From the NCBI RefSeq assembly GCF_016587415.1, contig NZ_BNJI01000003.1:1550001-1614000 (forward strand): a DNA stretch of 64,000 bases, given 5' to 3'. This document shows, in pieces, positions 8,277 to 16,591 of the stretch. Position 1 is the first letter of the stretch. Each line of letters begins with the position of its first letter. The notes under the pieces are model-generated. The model saw only the letters and a list, made by a program, of their open reading frames with translations. It was not told the origin of the DNA and searched no databases. Source of the stretch: Ktedonobacter sp. SOSP1-85. GTDB taxonomy: Bacteria; Chloroflexota; Ktedonobacteria; Ktedonobacterales; Ktedonobacteraceae. Position numbers and translations under genes: made by a program.

Positions 8277-9647
8277 ATGCCAACTACTTTGAATCCAGAG
8301 GAATTCGCACCGGCTAGAACGCCGGAAATAGTGAAGCAGACAGGCGAAACGAGCACACACAATGGTTCGATGGAAAGCGCAACGCAGCCAGACACAGCCA
8401 AACCGGCTGCTGGAGGGATGATGCGGCTCTTCAAAGTGCCCAATTTTATGTTGCTCTTCGGCGGTCAGACCATCTCGACCTTCGGCGACGCGCTCTACAT
8501 GGTGGCGCTGCCGTGGCTGATCCTGACCACGGGCGGCAGCGTGCAGGAGCTAGGCATTGTGCTGTCCGCGTACGGCATTCCCCGCGCGGTGTGCATGCTG
8601 GCGGGCGGCTGGCTCTCGGATCGCCTGCGCCCACGCCGGTTCATGTTGCTTGCTGATACGCTGCGCCTGCTGTTGATGGGAGTCCTGGCGGTGCTGGCCT
8701 TTGGTGGTCATCCTCTCCTCTGGCAACTCTGCGCCATCGCGGTGCCGCTGGGAGCCCTGGGAGGCGCATTCACACCCGCTTCCATGTCCATGGTGCCAGA
8801 TATCCTGGACAAAGACGATCTGCAAGCTGGCAATGGACTGATGATGGCCTCGATGCAGGGCGCGAACTTGATCGGTTCCTCGGTTGCTGGCGTGATCGTC
8901 TCCGGGCTTACGTCGGCAGTGGCTCTAACTATCGACGCGGTCACCTTTCTCGTCTCGGCGGGCTCGCTCGCGCTGATGCGGGGGACAAAACACGCCACAC
9001 ATGATGGAAGCCAGACCGAAGCCAGTCAGGACCATCCACAAGCCAGCGCGCAGGCAGCGGGGGCACAGATCAGTTTCTGGGGGTATCTCAGCACCTCACG
9101 CTTGATTCAGATCGCCCTGCTCATGTTCATCGTGAGCAGCCTGGTGACAGGTGGGTTGATCGAGGTGGCGCTGCCCGCGCTGGTTCAGGGTCCCATGCAT
9201 GGGAGCGCGAGCGGGTTTGGTTTCATCCTGGCGGGTTGGGGCGCGGGCGCGCTCATCGGGTCCATCCTCACTGGCATGGTGGGCAAATACAAACACAAAG
9301 GGCTGATTATCCTCCTGGGGGGAATGATCATAGCCACCATGTTTGCGCTGCTTCCGGTTGGAGGGGTGCTCGGAGCCGTGGCCTGTATGCTCATTGGCGG
9401 CATCGCCAGCAGTGGCTTCGCCGTCCTGTTCTTCACCGCGGTTCAAATGAACATTCCGGGCCATCTGATGGGGCGTGTCATGGGCTTGTTGATGTTCAGT
9501 TCATCTGGGCTCTATCCTGTCTCGACGGCCCTGGCTGGTGTCCTCGCCAACCATTTCGGTCCAGCCATCCTCTTCCCATTCTCTGGGCTTGTGCTGGCTG
9601 TGGTGATGCTGTTTGGGATGACGCAAAAAGTGATGCGAGAGCTCTAA
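8277..9647 (+). CDS. MFS efflux transporter (MFS_3/EntS-like)
   Basis: 456 residues from ATG 8277. A hydrophilic N-terminus of about 45 residues precedes some 12 hydrophobic segments. The family signature LFGGQTISTFGDALYMVALP opens the first helix, and GGWLSDRLRPRR is the loop 2-3 motif. A His/Gln-rich central cytoplasmic loop lies near residues 240-260. This branch exports macrolides, siderophores or other small molecules by proton antiport. The P450 gene starts 53 nt downstream in the same direction, suggesting co-expression of modification and export. It lies inside the 8.6-kb mobile element as likely cargo. Confidence 0.85.
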   Translation: MPTTLNPEEFAPARTPEIVKQTGETSTHNGSMESATQPDTAKPAAGGMMRLFKVPNFMLLFGGQTISTFGDALYMVALPWLILTTGGSVQELGIVLSAYGIPRAVCMLAGGWLSDRLRPRRFMLLADTLRLLLMGVLAVLAFGGHPLLWQLCAIAVPLGALGGAFTPASMSMVPDILDKDDLQAGNGLMMASMQGANLIGSSVAGVIVSGLTSAVALTIDAVTFLVSAGSLALMRGTKHATHDGSQTEASQDHPQASAQAAGAQISFWGYLSTSRLIQIALLMFIVSSLVTGGLIEVALPALVQGPMHGSASGFGFILAGWGAGALIGSILTGMVGKYKHKGLIILLGGMIIATMFALLPVGGVLGAVACMLIGGIASSGFAVLFFTAVQMNIPGHLMGRVMGLLMFSSSGLYPVSTALAGVLANHFGPAILFPFSGLVLAVVMLFGMTQKVMREL

Positions 9648-9700
9648 CGCTGAGCAAATCTGTTTGAGTACAAGATACGAAAAAGAGAAAGAAGAAGAAT

Positions 9701-10876
9701 ATGCAGACAAATTCCAAGAGAGCAGAATTCACTGCCTCGTATGACTGGTATCGCCAGATGCGTGAGACCCAGCCTATTTACCACGACCCGAACTCAGGCA
9801 TATGGCACATCTTCCGCTACGACGATGTAGCTCGCTTGCTCAGTGAGCACGCGACCTTTTCTTCCGAGCAGAACCGCTTTGTGCCAGCCGAGTACCGCGA
9901 TGTGAGTCCGATCAGTTCGAGCATTGTCCGCCTGGACCCGCCGCGCCATCACCAGTTGCGCCGTCTCGTCTCCCAGGCGTTCACGCCCCGCATGGTGGCT
10001 CACATGGAGGCGCGCATCCAGGAAATTACCAACGAACTGCTCGACCAGGTGCAGGCAGCAGGTAAGATGGATGTCATCAGGGATCTGGCCTATCCTCTGC
10101 CAATCACGGTCATCGCGGAGATGTTGGGGGTTCCTGCGGAGCGGCGTGAGGAGTTTAAGCAGTGGTCTGATGCCTTCAATTCGGGAGACAGTGAAGCAAC
10201 CGAAGAGGATCAGCAGGCAGGCAAGCAGGCTGCTGCCAGCATGGTCGATTACTTCGGCCAGATCTTTGAGGAGCGACGAGCGCATCCCCAGGATGACCTG
10301 GTGAGCGCGTTGCTCATGGCGGAAGTAGATGGGGAGTACCTAAGCAACGAGGAATTGATTGGGTTCTGCGTGCTGCTGCTGGTCGCGGGCAACGAGACCA
10401 CGACCAATCTGATTGGCAATACTATCCTCTGCCTCGATGAGCATCCCGGAAGTGTCGAACGTCTGCGCGCCAATCGCGACCTGGTGCCGGGTGCGCTTGA
10501 AGAGGCCCTGCGCTACTACTCGCCGATCAAACTGCAACCGCGCTGGGCCGCGACCGAGACGACCATTGGCGATCAGCGCATCGAAGCAGGTCAATTACTC
10601 TTTGCCTGGATCCCCTCAGCCAATCGTGATGAGGCTCAGTTTCCCAATGCCGATCAGTTCCTGATCGAGCGTGAGCCCAATCGACACCTGGGCTTCGGGC
10701 GTGGCATACATTTCTGTCTGGGCGCTCCCCTGGCGCGTTTGGAGGCCAAGATTGCGCTCAACACGATGCTCGACCGCCTGCCCGGCTCCTGGCAGGTGCC
10801 CGATGTGCCACTGTCTCCGATCACGAGCATGTCCACTTTTGGCGTGAAGAAGCTGCCCTTGATCTGGGAGAAGTAA
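9701..10876 (+). CDS. Bacterial cytochrome P450
   Basis: 391 residues, usual for soluble class I bacterial P450s. The I-helix oxygen-activation motif AGNETT is at 229-234, the K-helix E268-x-x-R271 is present, and the heme loop FGRGIHFCLG has ligand Cys339. The type is CYP107-like, mono-oxygenating macrolides, steroids or drugs with ferredoxin partners. No ferredoxin or reductase gene is adjacent. It is the last gene before a hairpin at 10902-10928 and is probably co-transcribed with the MFS pump. As transposon cargo, a detoxification role is as likely as biosynthesis. Confidence 0.9.
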   Translation: MQTNSKRAEFTASYDWYRQMRETQPIYHDPNSGIWHIFRYDDVARLLSEHATFSSEQNRFVPAEYRDVSPISSSIVRLDPPRHHQLRRLVSQAFTPRMVAHMEARIQEITNELLDQVQAAGKMDVIRDLAYPLPITVIAEMLGVPAERREEFKQWSDAFNSGDSEATEEDQQAGKQAAASMVDYFGQIFEERRAHPQDDLVSALLMAEVDGEYLSNEELIGFCVLLLVAGNETTTNLIGNTILCLDEHPGSVERLRANRDLVPGALEEALRYYSPIKLQPRWAATETTIGDQRIEAGQLLFAWIPSANRDEAQFPNADQFLIEREPNRHLGFGRGIHFCLGAPLARLEAKIALNTMLDRLPGSWQVPDVPLSPITSMSTFGVKKLPLIWEK

Positions 10877-10901
10877 GAGCACGTGAGTCCCGGCGAGCAG
10901 A

Positions 10902-10928
10902 CTCCTCTCCGATGAGCGATGAGAGGAG
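10902..10928 (+). terminator. Hairpin after P450 gene
   Basis: CTCCTCTC (10902-10909) pairs with GAGAGGAG (10921-10928) around an 11-nt loop, 26 nt after the P450 stop. There is no clear T-tract. The remaining bases to the IS at 11146 hold no gene that I can support. Confidence 0.45.
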
Positions 10929-11145
10929 CCTTCCTAAACGCTTCTCCACAGCCATCGGCGGGGTCAGCCAATGTGTTTGACTGCCGTTGTTGTGTTCTGT
11001 CGACGGTGTGTGGCGCTCGATGGTTGGCAATTCAATGCCAACCCTGAAGAGGCAGCCCGAGCTCCTTGTCTCCCGGACGAGTCGCCAAGCAAGTCTCATC
11101 CCGAGGCAGAGTGCTTTTTTCTGAGCTGAGAGAGGATATACTGAG

Positions 11146-12620
11146 CTAGACTTTATCCAAATGTTTCAAACAAATGGCACGGATTAAGCAACAAAAGCAA
11201 GCGTCTCCACGAAACGGTCGAAAAGGGCTCGTGGAATTTGTACAGTGTCGGAGTTTGAAGGCGACACCGAAAAATAGGCGGAGGGCCACAGATGCTGACG
11301 AACCAAAGCCAGCGTGTCCGAAAAGGTTGGCAACGATTTCCTGTACCAAGCTGCCTGCCGAACGGGAAAGACTTGCTCCTCCAGCAATTGCTGTGCAAAG
11401 ACGGTGACAAGCGAGAACAAGCCCAACAACGCAGGCGTCGTGCGCAAGATGGCCAGATCCGACCACTGGCGTTGTGTCTCCACGCCCAAATGCGTACGAA
11501 CCTCGTGAAAGGTGACCTCGACTGTCCAGCGCAAGACAAACCAGGAGACAATCTGAGCCGGATCCACCTGCTGATCCGTGCACAGCAAAGCCATGGGTTC
11601 GTATTGCCCTTTGGGGTCGCGAATGAGCACCCAGCGAATGGCGACAGGAGGAATGGGAGACTGATACCACAGAGCCGTCCCTGTGGCGATCTCCATCTCA
11701 CGTGTCATCCCCCCATACCAGGGGAGCGTGCATTTCTGCCAAACGTTTTTTGGGTCATGCAAGCGCTCTGCCAGCTTGGGTTGTCGTTCCCCTTTGACGG
11801 CACGACGGCCTTTTTTGCCTGCTTTGCGCTCTGGAGCAGGTTCGTACAAACAGGCATCGAGGCGCAAACGCGTCACGAGGCAGGTGTTAGGCAGGCGGCA
11901 GATGTTGCGCAAAAACGCCAGCACCGCATAGGTCCCATCGGCCACGACAACCAGCTTTCTTCCAGGCAACCAACGCCTCACCTGCACGATCATTTGCCAC
12001 GCCCAATCCGTGATGGTTTTGTGGCGCATCTGGCGTCCTTCATGGTAGCGCTCGGAGGGAGCCAGCACGCTCAAAAAGGGCAAGGCCCAAATCCGTTGCG
12101 CCCACGGGATGGGGGTCAAGAGCATCATGGAGATCCAACGCAGTCCATTCGTTTTCACAAAGAATTCTTTGCTCGAACGAACTGGATCACGATAGACGCC
12201 TCGTGCCGCAATCTTGCGACCGCGTCGGCGCTCAATGGTTTCGTCGATCCCCAGGATCACTGGCCCAGTTGCGGCAACAAACAGATGCACCAACACCACC
12301 AGCAGGCGGCGGCTCAGCTCCCGCGACGACCAGGTCGCACGACTGAGCACACGATGGTAGTTCTGAAAGTGCTTCTCATCAGCACATCCCATCACACGCA
12401 AGATGGCTGTGACGGTTCGCTCACCTGGAGCCAGGATGGCCCCAATCAGCAATACCTTGGCCCATTCCCACATCCGTTCGCTAAAAACGGTTTCAAAGTG
12501 GCGCAACACGTGTATAATCCTTGTAGGCAGCGTTTGCATCTCTCTTTTTTCCTTGGTAAGAATTTTGAGAGAAGCTTACCCTGCCTTTCGTTTTTTGTCT
12601 AGCGTTTGGATAAAGTCTAC
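11146..12620 (-). mobile_element. Insertion sequence, 1475 bp, nested in the larger element
   Basis: The ends share a 15-bp inverted repeat, TAGACTTTATCCAAA (11147-11161, and its complement at 12605-12619). CTGAG occurs at 11141-11145 and 12621-12625, directly outside the ends, and looks like a 5-bp target duplication. The single transposase gene fills the minus strand. The right end lies only 33 bp before the start of the pentapeptide gene at 12653 and probably separated it from its promoter. Confidence 0.85.
11184..12539 (-). CDS. DDE transposase (IS4/IS701-like)
   Basis: 451 residues. The RNase-H-like core shows a first Asp in ILGIDETIERRRGRK, a second in VVVADGTYA, and a C-terminal WTVEVTFHEVRTHLGVE block carrying the Glu, in the order of IS4-superfamily DDE enzymes. 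The reading frame is intact, so the IS may be active. I cannot decide between the IS4 and IS701 groups from sequence alone. The frame 11292-12602 on the other strand is an antisense shadow. Confidence 0.85.
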   Translation of the reverse strand: MQTLPTRIIHVLRHFETVFSERMWEWAKVLLIGAILAPGERTVTAILRVMGCADEKHFQNYHRVLSRATWSSRELSRRLLVVLVHLFVAATGPVILGIDETIERRRGRKIAARGVYRDPVRSSKEFFVKTNGLRWISMMLLTPIPWAQRIWALPFLSVLAPSERYHEGRQMRHKTITDWAWQMIVQVRRWLPGRKLVVVADGTYAVLAFLRNICRLPNTCLVTRLRLDACLYEPAPERKAGKKGRRAVKGERQPKLAERLHDPKNVWQKCTLPWYGGMTREMEIATGTALWYQSPIPPVAIRWVLIRDPKGQYEPMALLCTDQQVDPAQIVSWFVLRWTVEVTFHEVRTHLGVETQRQWSDLAILRTTPALLGLFSLVTVFAQQLLEEQVFPVRQAAWYRKSLPTFSDTLALVRQHLWPSAYFSVSPSNSDTVQIPRALFDRFVETLAFVA

Positions 12621-12652
12621 CTGAGAGAAAACCTCGGAGGCTAATTCTGATT

Positions 12653-13672
12653 ATGAAACGTCTTTTTCATGTGGGTCAGGTCGTGTCTCATCCCTCGGCA
12701 CTGGCTATTTTCTCTGGTTTGTTTGCTGCGATCATTGCCTTCCTCATCAATCTTCTCAGCGGAGGAAATACTTCAGGTCAAATTGTCACCGCGCTGGTCT
12801 TCGCAATGTTGCTCAGTCTGTGTCTCGCAGCCTGGCAAATGTACACGCAGGATCAGAGCGGGAAGCAATGGATGGCGATGATGCAGGAGATGGTCTTCCA
12901 GACCTACTTCCTCACGCTTCTCACCGAGAAGCCGGAGGTATCGCAGATTGCCCAGCAACGATTGGGTCAGGTCTTGAAATCTTTAGATGCCGAGCAGCAG
13001 CTAAGTATATTACATTTTTTCAGCCACAATGGCCTTCCTGTTACATTTATAGGCGATGCGCTGAGAGGGAGCAGAGCCCTTGTAGGAGCGGATCTGCATA
13101 AGATGGAACTGCCGAGCGTGCAACTGAACGATACGGATCTGAGTTCTGTGAATCTCAGCGGTGCCAATCTCAGCGATGCCAATCTCAGTGGTGTGGCGTT
13201 GTATCGTGCTAACCTCTCCGGGGCTAATTTACGCCAGGCGAGCATGAGAGCGTCTGACATGAGAGGTATAGATTTGCAGGGTGCCAATCTCACTGAAGCT
13301 GATCTCAGCGGATCTGCCCTGCTTGCAGACCAGGAGAAAACTCCTCATAACGCAAACCTGACACATGCCATTCTCACTCATGCGAAGTTACGAGGAGCCA
13401 GTCTCATAGACGCTGATCTCAGTGGCGCCAACTTGCGGAGCGCTGATCTCACGAAAGCGACGCTCAGCGGAGCAAATTTGCAGGGCGCCGATCTCACTGA
13501 CGCTACCCTCACTGAGGTGACTTTCATCGGAGCAAATTTACAGGGTGCCGATCTCACTGGTGCGACTCTCACCTACGCACTGCTCGACGATGCTGATCTG
13601 CGGAACGCCAGAGTGACTGATGAGCAATTGCAGGCGATCAGTACTGGCAAGAACATGAAGAGAGAGGGCTAG
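12653..13672 (+). CDS. Membrane-anchored pentapeptide-repeat protein
   Basis: 339 residues. Two hydrophobic segments (about 15-37 and 43-63) form an N-terminal hairpin in the membrane, followed by a helical linker to about residue 140. From about 155 to 320 there is a regular run of A(D/N)LxG pentapeptides forming a right-handed quadrilateral beta-helix. The same architecture appears at 24048-25061. The function is unknown; some pentapeptide proteins mimic DNA and bind gyrase, but the membrane anchor argues for another role. The IS right end is 33 bp upstream, so expression may depend on it. Confidence 0.75.
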   Translation: MKRLFHVGQVVSHPSALAIFSGLFAAIIAFLINLLSGGNTSGQIVTALVFAMLLSLCLAAWQMYTQDQSGKQWMAMMQEMVFQTYFLTLLTEKPEVSQIAQQRLGQVLKSLDAEQQLSILHFFSHNGLPVTFIGDALRGSRALVGADLHKMELPSVQLNDTDLSSVNLSGANLSDANLSGVALYRANLSGANLRQASMRASDMRGIDLQGANLTEADLSGSALLADQEKTPHNANLTHAILTHAKLRGASLIDADLSGANLRSADLTKATLSGANLQGADLTDATLTEVTFIGANLQGADLTGATLTYALLDDADLRNARVTDEQLQAISTGKNMKREG

Positions 13673-13786
13673 AAAACACAAAAAAGATGTCACCCCAATC
13701 GTGAGCCCAACGACCAGGGTGACACCTAGACCAAATGGAGTAGCCACGTCCTGACTCTGTGAAAACTCCATCGACCCCCACCAATC

Positions 13787-13811
13787 GGACCGAGCCTCAA
13801 CGGCTCGGTCC
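13787..13811 (+). terminator. Intrinsic terminator
   Basis: GGACCGAGCC (13787-13796) and GGCTCGGTCC (13802-13811) form a perfect 10-bp stem with a 5-nt loop, followed by TTCTTCTT. A weaker hairpin (GTCACCC/GGGTGAC) lies just before it. It ends the pentapeptide gene transcript. Confidence 0.75.
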
Positions 13812-14122
13812 TTCTTCTTGAGATTGGCTGCTCTCACCATTGAAGGGACACGAGTCGCAACAAACCAAGGTTTTTGCTACTCTGCTATTCCCCTCAGCCT
13901 CGACTTGTTCTTGCGTCAAGGTGGTCAGCTCGGTACAAAAGGCGCTGATCTTCGAGCGCTGTGGTCGCAGAATGACGCTCTACTTGTTGCTTCTTTTTAC
14001 TCAAGCGACAGCCAGTATAACCATCCGTATCCTTCCGACAAAAGTGATCTAAAGGACGCAATTTACAGTCTTCAAAAGCAGGATACCAGATGAGAGGCGG
14101 TTTTTCCAGGGACATCTGTATG
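13812..14122 (-). other. Probable gene relic near right end of element
   Basis: A minus-strand frame (14115-13894, 73 codons) contains CRKDTDGYTGCRLSKKK and LLYRADHLDARTSRG, then meets stops. Composition looks protein-like, but I do not recognise the family. Its position at the end of the mobile element makes a transposition-gene remnant possible, which is speculation. Confidence 0.3.
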
Positions 14123-14192
14123 ATTGTTCACTCTTCGCGCCGGTTGTTCACTCTTCACCCAAAAATCTGTCAACTCTTTGCTTTTACTACCA
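14123..14192 (-). repeat. Right terminal inverted repeat of the 8.6-kb element
   Basis: Read on the minus strand it starts TGGTAGTAAAAGC and carries three motif copies: AAAGAGTTGACAG, GAAGAGTGAACAA and GAAGAGTGAACAA, at the same spacing as the left end. TCTAG follows at 14193-14197. Confidence 0.8.
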
Positions 14193-14260
14193 TCTAGAGC
14201 ATGAAGCGGACATTGTGGCTGATTGCCACAATGTCCGCTTCATGCTCTAGACTCTATTAC
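14193..14260. terminator. Remaining part of a bidirectional hairpin split by the insertion
   Basis: 14193-14219 pairs perfectly with 14225-14251 around the loop TGATT. The right arm continues as CTAGACTCTATTAC to 14260, and its complement is found 8.6 kb away at 5540-5553. The ancestral stem was 36 bp and served the convergent genes ending at 5530 and 14257. The present 27-bp stem still serves the minus-strand gene. Confidence 0.85.
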
Positions 14261-16239
14261 GCCTCAAGGTTGAGCCAGCGAACCTCCTCAGGTGTGAGGG
14301 TGATGTTCACGGCCTCGAACGAGGTGCGTGTCTCCGAGAGGGCACGTGGCCCGATCAGGGGGAAGGTTGGGAAGGGCTGGTTCAGCACGTAGGCCAGGGC
14401 CAGGGTGATTGGCTGAATGCCGCGCTCACGGGCCATCTGGTTGACGCGCTCCAGGCGTTGGAAGTTATCCTCGCTATACCAGCAGCGCACGAGCTCAGGA
14501 TCGGAGTGATCCTCCGGTTTTGCGCGCCCGGTGAAGAAGCCGCGAGCCTGGCTGGACCAGGGCATCAAGGTCATATTGTGCTCCGTGAGCCAGGCACGAG
14601 AACTTGCATCTGAGGCCGAGATGCAGCCTGCCCACACGGGATCGATCATGCGCGCCAGGCTAAAGTTATTGCTGAGAGCGGAAAAGCCGGTCAGTCCATG
14701 TTCCGCGGCCCACTGGTTGGCCTCTTGCAGGCGCTCAATCGACCAGTTGGATGCGCCAAAGGCACGTATACGCCCAGCCTTCTTCTGCTCGTTGAGGACA
14801 GTGATAAAATCGCCTACAGGAATCTCGGGATTGTCGCGATGCATCATATAAATGTCGATGTAGTCTGTGTGCAGGCGTTCCAGGCTGATATCAAGCTGCT
14901 TGACGATCCATTCAGGCGTGCAGTATGGCGTGTGTGCGCCCTTGCCGAGGATGACCACCTGCTCGCGAATGCCGCGATTGGCGATCCACTGCCCCAGTAG
15001 CTTCTCGCAGGCGCCGCCGCCATAGATGAAGGCGGTATCGAAGCAGTTGCCGCCGCGCTCGAAGTAGTCGTCCAGCATAACTGAGGCATGCGGCCACTCG
15101 GTCTGGTTGTCCACACCCATGACCAGGCGGGAGACGGGTTTCTCCACGCCGGGCAGACTCCCATACTTCATGCTAGCATCCGAGCGGACACGCAGGGGAC
15201 GCTGGCTTACCGTCAGGGTCTTACCCTCAGGTTTCTCCGCCTCATAGACGACACCGATGGCCTTGCGCCAGCGGTCAAGCGTCTGCATATTACCAAGTGT
15301 GTCCTCCCAGCTCATGGCAGGCGCTTGCAACTGCTCCAGGTAGGCGGCAACGGTATCGGCTTCGTTGCCATACAAGTCTACCTCGCTCTCAACGTCGATT
15401 CTCTCGCTCTGCCCATTTTTCTCTACGAGCAGATATGCCTGGCCGCGCTCGGGAAGCCATGGCGACTGGATGGTGATTGATCCCTTGCTGCCAAAGATGC
15501 GTACGTTGTTGTCTCCATTTACCTGGATGCCAGTGAAGAGCTGTGCCAGCACGCCACCTGGGAAGCTGAGTGAGGCCACGGTATATTCATCAATGCCTGT
15601 GGATCCAACCTGGCCCACGGCGCTCACCTGTGTGGGTTCGACGAAGTCTTTGCCGTTGGCGATGCCCGCGACCATGCGTGCCATCGAGACGCAGTAGCAG
15701 CCAACGTCGAGGATGCCGCCGCCTCCCAGCGCATTGTTGTAGAGTCGGCTCTCGGGATTAAAGCCCGCATTAAAGCTAAAGGTGGCCTGTATCACGCGAA
15801 TATCGCCGATCGTTCCCTCCTGTAACAGTTCGCGCAGCTTCTGTGTTTGTGGGTGGCAGCGATACATAAAGGCCTCCATCAGGAAGACCTGGTGGCGCTG
15901 GGCCGCCTCCACGATAGCCATCGCCTCGGCATGGTTGAGTGCGATGGGCTTCTCACATAAAATATGCTTTCCGGCCTCCGCGGCGCGGATGGCCCATTGC
16001 GCATGCTGAGGATGCGGCGTGGCGATGTAGACCGCCTGAACCTGCTCGTCGGCCAGCAGCTCCTCGTAGCCGCTGTAGCAGCGCCCTACGCTCCATTGCG
16101 CGCCAAAGGCATCGGCTGCTTCCTGACTACGACTGCCAACGGCGACCAGTGTTCCCGTCTCTGAATTGGCCAGACCTTTGGCGAAGACACCAGCGATCCT
16201 GCCAGTACCCAAAATACCCCAGGCTAGTTTGCTACTCAA
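14257..16239 (-). CDS. Gfo/Idh/MocA dehydrogenase fused to aldo/keto reductase
   Basis: 660 residues in one uninterrupted frame. Residues 1-330 are a Gfo/Idh/MocA oxidoreductase: the nucleotide motif GILGTGRIAG, the CEKPIAL catalytic-lysine motif, then the beta-sheet domain. Residues about 355-660 are an aldo/keto reductase barrel with the FDTAFIYGGG (Asp and Tyr), VILGKG (Lys) and MMHRDNP (His) elements. Two NAD(P) enzymes in one chain suggest coupled redox on a sugar or inositol, perhaps epimerisation through a keto intermediate. The natural substrate is unknown. The gene was the convergent neighbour of 4772-5530 before the 8.6-kb insertion. Confidence 0.85.
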   Translation of the reverse strand: MSSKLAWGILGTGRIAGVFAKGLANSETGTLVAVGSRSQEAADAFGAQWSVGRCYSGYEELLADEQVQAVYIATPHPQHAQWAIRAAEAGKHILCEKPIALNHAEAMAIVEAAQRHQVFLMEAFMYRCHPQTQKLRELLQEGTIGDIRVIQATFSFNAGFNPESRLYNNALGGGGILDVGCYCVSMARMVAGIANGKDFVEPTQVSAVGQVGSTGIDEYTVASLSFPGGVLAQLFTGIQVNGDNNVRIFGSKGSITIQSPWLPERGQAYLLVEKNGQSERIDVESEVDLYGNEADTVAAYLEQLQAPAMSWEDTLGNMQTLDRWRKAIGVVYEAEKPEGKTLTVSQRPLRVRSDASMKYGSLPGVEKPVSRLVMGVDNQTEWPHASVMLDDYFERGGNCFDTAFIYGGGACEKLLGQWIANRGIREQVVILGKGAHTPYCTPEWIVKQLDISLERLHTDYIDIYMMHRDNPEIPVGDFITVLNEQKKAGRIRAFGASNWSIERLQEANQWAAEHGLTGFSALSNNFSLARMIDPVWAGCISASDASSRAWLTEHNMTLMPWSSQARGFFTGRAKPEDHSDPELVRCWYSEDNFQRLERVNQMARERGIQPITLALAYVLNQPFPTFPLIGPRALSETRTSFEAVNITLTPEEVRWLNLEA

Positions 16240-16349
16240 AATAGGTTCCTCCTTATTTATTCCTGTCTATACTATAGTCTACAATCTCAGGCTGCTTTCT
16301 GCCAGGGCTGGATACGCCTTTCTTGAGTTGACCTTTCGCGCCTACAGTG

Positions 16350-16408
16350 CTCAGGAGGGAATAGATGAGCGTGTGGCGCTAGCATACGCTCATCTATTCC
16401 CTCCTGAG
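16350..16408. repeat. Perfect hairpin between divergent genes
   Basis: A 23-bp perfect stem (16350-16372 with 16386-16408) with a 13-nt loop. It lies in the 352-nt gap between divergently transcribed genes, upstream of both, where a terminator has no obvious gene to serve. Confidence 0.75.
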
Positions 16409-16470
16409 GCGAGCTTGCGAGTGGGGAAAGGGGATGATAGACTTTATTTATCAGCTTCAATGGGTTAGCC

Positions 16471-16534
16471 GACGCTGCTAAAGCACGCGTCTACATATGG
16501 GACATGATATGTAGACGCGTGCTTTAGCAGCGTC
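16471..16534. repeat. Second perfect hairpin between divergent genes
   Basis: A 28-bp perfect stem (16471-16498 with 16507-16534) with an 8-nt loop, containing ACGCGT near the middle. It is 57 nt before the Bcr/CflA start codon. It could insulate that gene, form a 5' leader structure, or mark a lost gene. Confidence 0.75.
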
Positions 16535-16591
16535 GAGCCGCCCTCTCAAATATATGCATTTATTATTGATAATCCCCAGGTTGGAGGTAGG

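Larger units (their letters stand above)
5554..14192. mobile_element. 8.6-kb transposon-like insertion with inverted ends and TSD
   Basis: The outermost 70 nt at each end (5554-5623, and 14192-14123 on the other strand) align without gaps at 56 of 70 positions. Both begin TGGTAGTAA. The 5-bp TCTAG directly flanks both ends (5549-5553 and 14193-14197), as a target-site duplication would. Removing the element and one TCTAG joins 5540-5553 to 14198-14260 as a perfect 36-bp-stem hairpin. Each end has three spaced copies of a GAAGAGTGAACAA-like motif, as in Tn7/Tn5053/Mu or IS21-type ends. The interior holds a LuxR relic, small ORF, PadR, pentapeptide gene, ABC stump, MFS, P450, nested IS and pentapeptide membrane protein. 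No cognate transposase is recognisable, so it is decayed or mobilised in trans. Confidence 0.8.

Noticed and set aside
8277..10876. MFS plus P450 as part of a biosynthetic gene cluster
   Set aside because: No synthase, tailoring partner, ferredoxin or carrier protein gene is nearby; detoxification cargo is simpler.
11292..12602. 436-codon frame opposite the transposase
   Set aside because: It is fully antisense to an intact DDE transposase, crosses the IS right end region, and shows no domain.
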